A stretch of DNA of 64,000 bases. Source: Mycolicibacterium hassiacum DSM 44199. Lineage in GTDB: Bacteria > Actinomycetota > Actinomycetes > Mycobacteriales > Mycobacteriaceae. Position numbers and translations under genes: made by a program. Positions 62,089 to 64,000 of this stretch are shown here, piece after piece; within the stretch, counting starts at the first letter, position 1; each line of letters starts with the position of its first letter. The stretch covers positions 3,224,001-3,288,000 of the forward strand of contig NZ_LR026975.1 of assembly GCF_900603025.1 (NCBI RefSeq). Reading direction: 5' to 3'. The notes under the pieces are model-generated. The model was not told where the DNA came from and made no database searches. It saw only the letters and a program-made list of their open reading frames with translations.

Positions 62089-62892
62089 CTATCGCCCGGT
62101 GAATCTCGGCGGCCGTTTCGCCAGGAACGCCGCCTTGCCCTCCCGGGCGTCGGCGCTGGGACCGACCCACAACACCGCCTGCTGAGCATCGCCGAGCGAG
62201 GAGTCCAGCGTGGAGTCCAGCGCGCGGCGCATCATCGACTTGATCGCCCGCAGCGCCAGCGGCGGCCCGGCCGCGAGGCTGCGCGCCAGCTCGAGGGTGC
62301 GCCGCTCCAGTTCCTCGTCGGCCACCACCTCGGTGACCAGCCCGAGCTCCAGCGCCGTCTGCGCGTCGTAGATCTCCGACAGCGCCACCATCCGGAAAGC
62401 CTTGTCGTAGCCCATGATTCGGGGAAACAGCCAGGCACCGCCCTCGTCGGGCAACAGGCCCACCCGGGTGCTGGTGCTGCCCAACCGGGCGCCGGCGGCG
62501 GCGATGCGGATGTCGCAGCACAGCGCGAACGCCAGCCCGCCGTTGACCGCGATGCCGTTGACCGCGCAGATGACCGGCTTGTCGAGCTTGTGCAGCGCGG
62601 TGACCACCGCGTGCGAGTCCTCGCGCAGTTCCCGCGCCCGGCCGATCTGGTGGTCGAGGTGCTCGTCGAAACCGGCGTCGGGCGACACGTCCCCGCCGGT
62701 GCAGAACCCGCGGCCGGTGCCGGTGAGGATGAGCACCCGCAGCTCGTCGTCGAGCCGCACGGCGCGGATGCCGTCGAGCAGTTCGGCGCACATCCGGGGG
62801 GTGTAGGCACCCAGCCGGTCGGGCCGGTCGATGGTGAGCCGGGCGATGCCGGGCTCGGGGATGTCGAAGCGGGCGTGCGGTGCGTCGGACAT
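62089..62892 (-). CDS. Enoyl-CoA hydratase/isomerase (crotonase) family protein
   Basis: A 267-residue crotonase-fold protein. The oxyanion hole is in GTGRGFCTGGDVSPDAG and AVNGIAVNGGLAFALCCDIR. Neither glutamate of classic enoyl-CoA hydratase is present (STSTRVGLLPDEGGAWLFPR; DKAFRMVALSEI); an aspartate in LLPDEGG may take the role, as in isomerase-type members. The reaction could be double-bond isomerisation or ring opening. ATG 62892 shares a base with the preceding stop (TGATG). Confidence 0.88.
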   Translation of the reverse strand: MSDAPHARFDIPEPGIARLTIDRPDRLGAYTPRMCAELLDGIRAVRLDDELRVLILTGTGRGFCTGGDVSPDAGFDEHLDHQIGRARELREDSHAVVTALHKLDKPVICAVNGIAVNGGLAFALCCDIRIAAAGARLGSTSTRVGLLPDEGGAWLFPRIMGYDKAFRMVALSEIYDAQTALELGLVTEVVADEELERRTLELARSLAAGPPLALRAIKSMMRRALDSTLDSSLGDAQQAVLWVGPSADAREGKAAFLAKRPPRFTGR

Positions 62893-63803
62893 CAGAACTC
62901 CACGGTCGCGGTGTCGAGCAGCCGCGCGCCGATCGCGTGCACGGCGTCCTGCCAGCCGCCGTGCAGCGCGTCGAGTACCCGCGCGCGGGCGACGTAGCCA
63001 CCGAGCCGGTGCTCGAGCGTGAGCCCGATGGCGCCGCACACCTGCATGCAGGCGGCGGCGGTGGTCTCGGCGGCCCAGCCGGCGTACGCCTTGGCCAGCT
63101 GGGCGTCCCACGCCGACCGGGTCCGCCAGGCGACGCCGGCGAGTTCGCGGGCGGCGGCGATCTGGGCGTAGGCGTCGGCGAGGCGGTGGCGGGTTGCCTG
63201 GTAGGAGCCGATCGGGCGGCCGAACTGGGTGCGGTCGCTGACGTGCTCGACGGCGAGCTCGAGCATCGCCTCGGCGGCGCCGGTGAGTTCGGCGGCCAGC
63301 GCGCGCCGGCCGGCGGCGATCGCCGCGGACGCGTCGATGTCGGCGGTGCCGGCGTCGTCGAGCGGTATCTCCAGTCGCACCCGGTGCAGCCGGGAGCGCG
63401 GGGCGAGGCCGGTGACGGGTTCGGCTGTCCAGCCCGGCAGGACCAGGGCTCCGATGTCCGGGTCGAGCACGACGGCCGGCCGGTCCTCCGGTGCGTGCAG
63501 GGCCACGCCGTCGACCCGCAATCGGCCGTCGGCGACGGAGGGGCGGGCCCGGGCGAGCGGGTGCACGACGACCGCACCGTCCAGCTCGGATCCGCCGGCG
63601 GTGAGCATCACGTCGTCCAGCGCCGCCGACGCCGCGCCGGCCCGCCCCTGTTCGGTGAACAGCAGCTCGACCGCGGCCGCCTCGTCGTCGGATACCACCT
63701 CGGCCCAACCCATCTCGTCGAGCTCGGCGAGCAGATCGGTGCCACCGCAGGTGAACATCGCGCGCAGCGAATCACGCAGCAGGTCACGGGTGTCAGCGTC
63801 CAC
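62892..63803 (-). CDS. Acyl-CoA dehydrogenase-like small subunit
   Basis: A 303-residue short acyl-CoA dehydrogenase homologue. The C-terminal helical domain is recognisable (EHVSDRTQFGRPIGSYQATR, ACMQVCGAIGLTLEHRLGGY), while the N-terminal and middle domains are reduced and the catalytic glutamate is not seen. It overlaps the preceding, larger dehydrogenase gene, and so resembles the beta subunit of heteromeric FadE enzymes, as at 29075 and 38323. Confidence 0.87.
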   Translation of the reverse strand: MDADTRDLLRDSLRAMFTCGGTDLLAELDEMGWAEVVSDDEAAAVELLFTEQGRAGAASAALDDVMLTAGGSELDGAVVVHPLARARPSVADGRLRVDGVALHAPEDRPAVVLDPDIGALVLPGWTAEPVTGLAPRSRLHRVRLEIPLDDAGTADIDASAAIAAGRRALAAELTGAAEAMLELAVEHVSDRTQFGRPIGSYQATRHRLADAYAQIAAARELAGVAWRTRSAWDAQLAKAYAGWAAETTAAACMQVCGAIGLTLEHRLGGYVARARVLDALHGGWQDAVHAIGARLLDTATVEF

Positions 63804-64000
63804 GGGCGTCCTCTCTCGGCAGGTTGAGGATGCGGTCGGCGATGATGCTGTGCTGGATCTCGCGGGCCCCGCCGTAGATCGACGCCGCCCGCGAGTACCA
63901 CCACTCCTCCCGCCAGCGGTCGGCGTCGCCGACGAGGAACTCGGTGGCGCGCAGCCGCGCCGCCGCGTCGTAGACCTCCTGCTCGGCAGCCGACAACAGC
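63793..64000 (-). CDS. Acyl-CoA dehydrogenase, C-terminal part (5' end outside window)
   Basis: The last 69 residues of an acyl-CoA dehydrogenase that continues beyond the right edge. REEWWYSRAASIYGGAREIQ followed by HSIIADRILNLP is the family's C-terminal FAD-contact motif; compare EWWYSRAATIMGG in the gene at 27903. It overlaps the small-subunit gene by 11 bases and is presumably its catalytic partner. Confidence 0.88.
   Translation of the reverse strand, partial: LLSAAEQEVYDAAARLRATEFLVGDADRWREEWWYSRAASIYGGAREIQHSIIADRILNLPREDARGR

Overview
The window is about 67-70% GC and reads as chromosomal DNA from a mycobacterium, most likely a fast-growing Mycolicibacterium or close relative. The reasons are a complete yrbE/mce transporter operon, many paralogous acyl-CoA dehydrogenases, mycofactocin-type short-chain dehydrogenases, Rieske oxygenases, lipid-transfer thiolases paired with DUF35 proteins, frequent GTG starts and 4-nt stop/start overlaps. 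I saw no rRNA or tRNA gene, CRISPR array, phage gene or origin. Almost every gene fits CoA-dependent breakdown of a large hydrophobic, probably sterol- or terpenoid-like compound. The substrate cannot be read from the sequence.

Layout. 1-4.1 kb (+): the end of an acyl-CoA dehydrogenase, an acetyl-CoA hydrolase/transferase gene split by an ISL3-family insertion sequence, and an SDR. 4.1-11.2 kb (-): an aldehyde dehydrogenase remnant, a beta-rich protein of unknown function, a Rieske oxygenase, three TetR regulators and a fused double CaiB/BaiF CoA-transferase. 11.4-20.6 kb (+): a catabolic operon (amidohydrolase, thiolase, DUF35, small protein, SDR, aldehyde dehydrogenase, VOC protein), then a stretch with a frame-broken DUF2889 gene and a decayed Rieske oxygenase, an alpha/beta hydrolase and an epimerase-like reductase. 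20.7-27.8 kb (-): a compact seven-gene operon (aldehyde dehydrogenase, CoA-transferase, VOC, thiolase, DUF35, cupin, phosphotransferase). 27.9-33.0 kb (+): three acyl-CoA dehydrogenases, a GntR regulator and a thioesterase. 33.0-36.2 kb (-): enoyl-CoA hydratase, thiolase, and a thiolase-fold/DUF35 fusion. 36.3-44.4 kb (+): an HSDL2-like SDR, two acyl-CoA dehydrogenases, three SDRs, a cytochrome P450, an isochorismatase-like protein and a secreted protein. 44.4-54.0 kb (-): the yrbE-mce operon. 54.0-55.1 kb: a long non-coding region. 55.1-57.6 kb: a Rieske oxygenase with its own TetR and a divergent TetR. 57.6-64.0 kb (-): acyl-CoA synthetase, thiolase, DUF35, amidohydrolase, enoyl-CoA hydratase and two acyl-CoA dehydrogenases, the last cut by the window edge.

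How the parts may work together (inference). The Mce system imports a lipid. The FadD ligase and CoA-transferases activate it. Acyl-CoA dehydrogenases, hydratases and SDRs run beta-oxidation-like rounds. Thiolase/DUF35 pairs cleave side chains, three of them probably by a retro-aldol route because the thiolase cysteine is missing. P450 and Rieske enzymes hydroxylate the ring system. Aldehyde dehydrogenases remove released aldehydes. Several promoters carry palindromic AT-rich sites that may be operators for the local GntR or TetR proteins.
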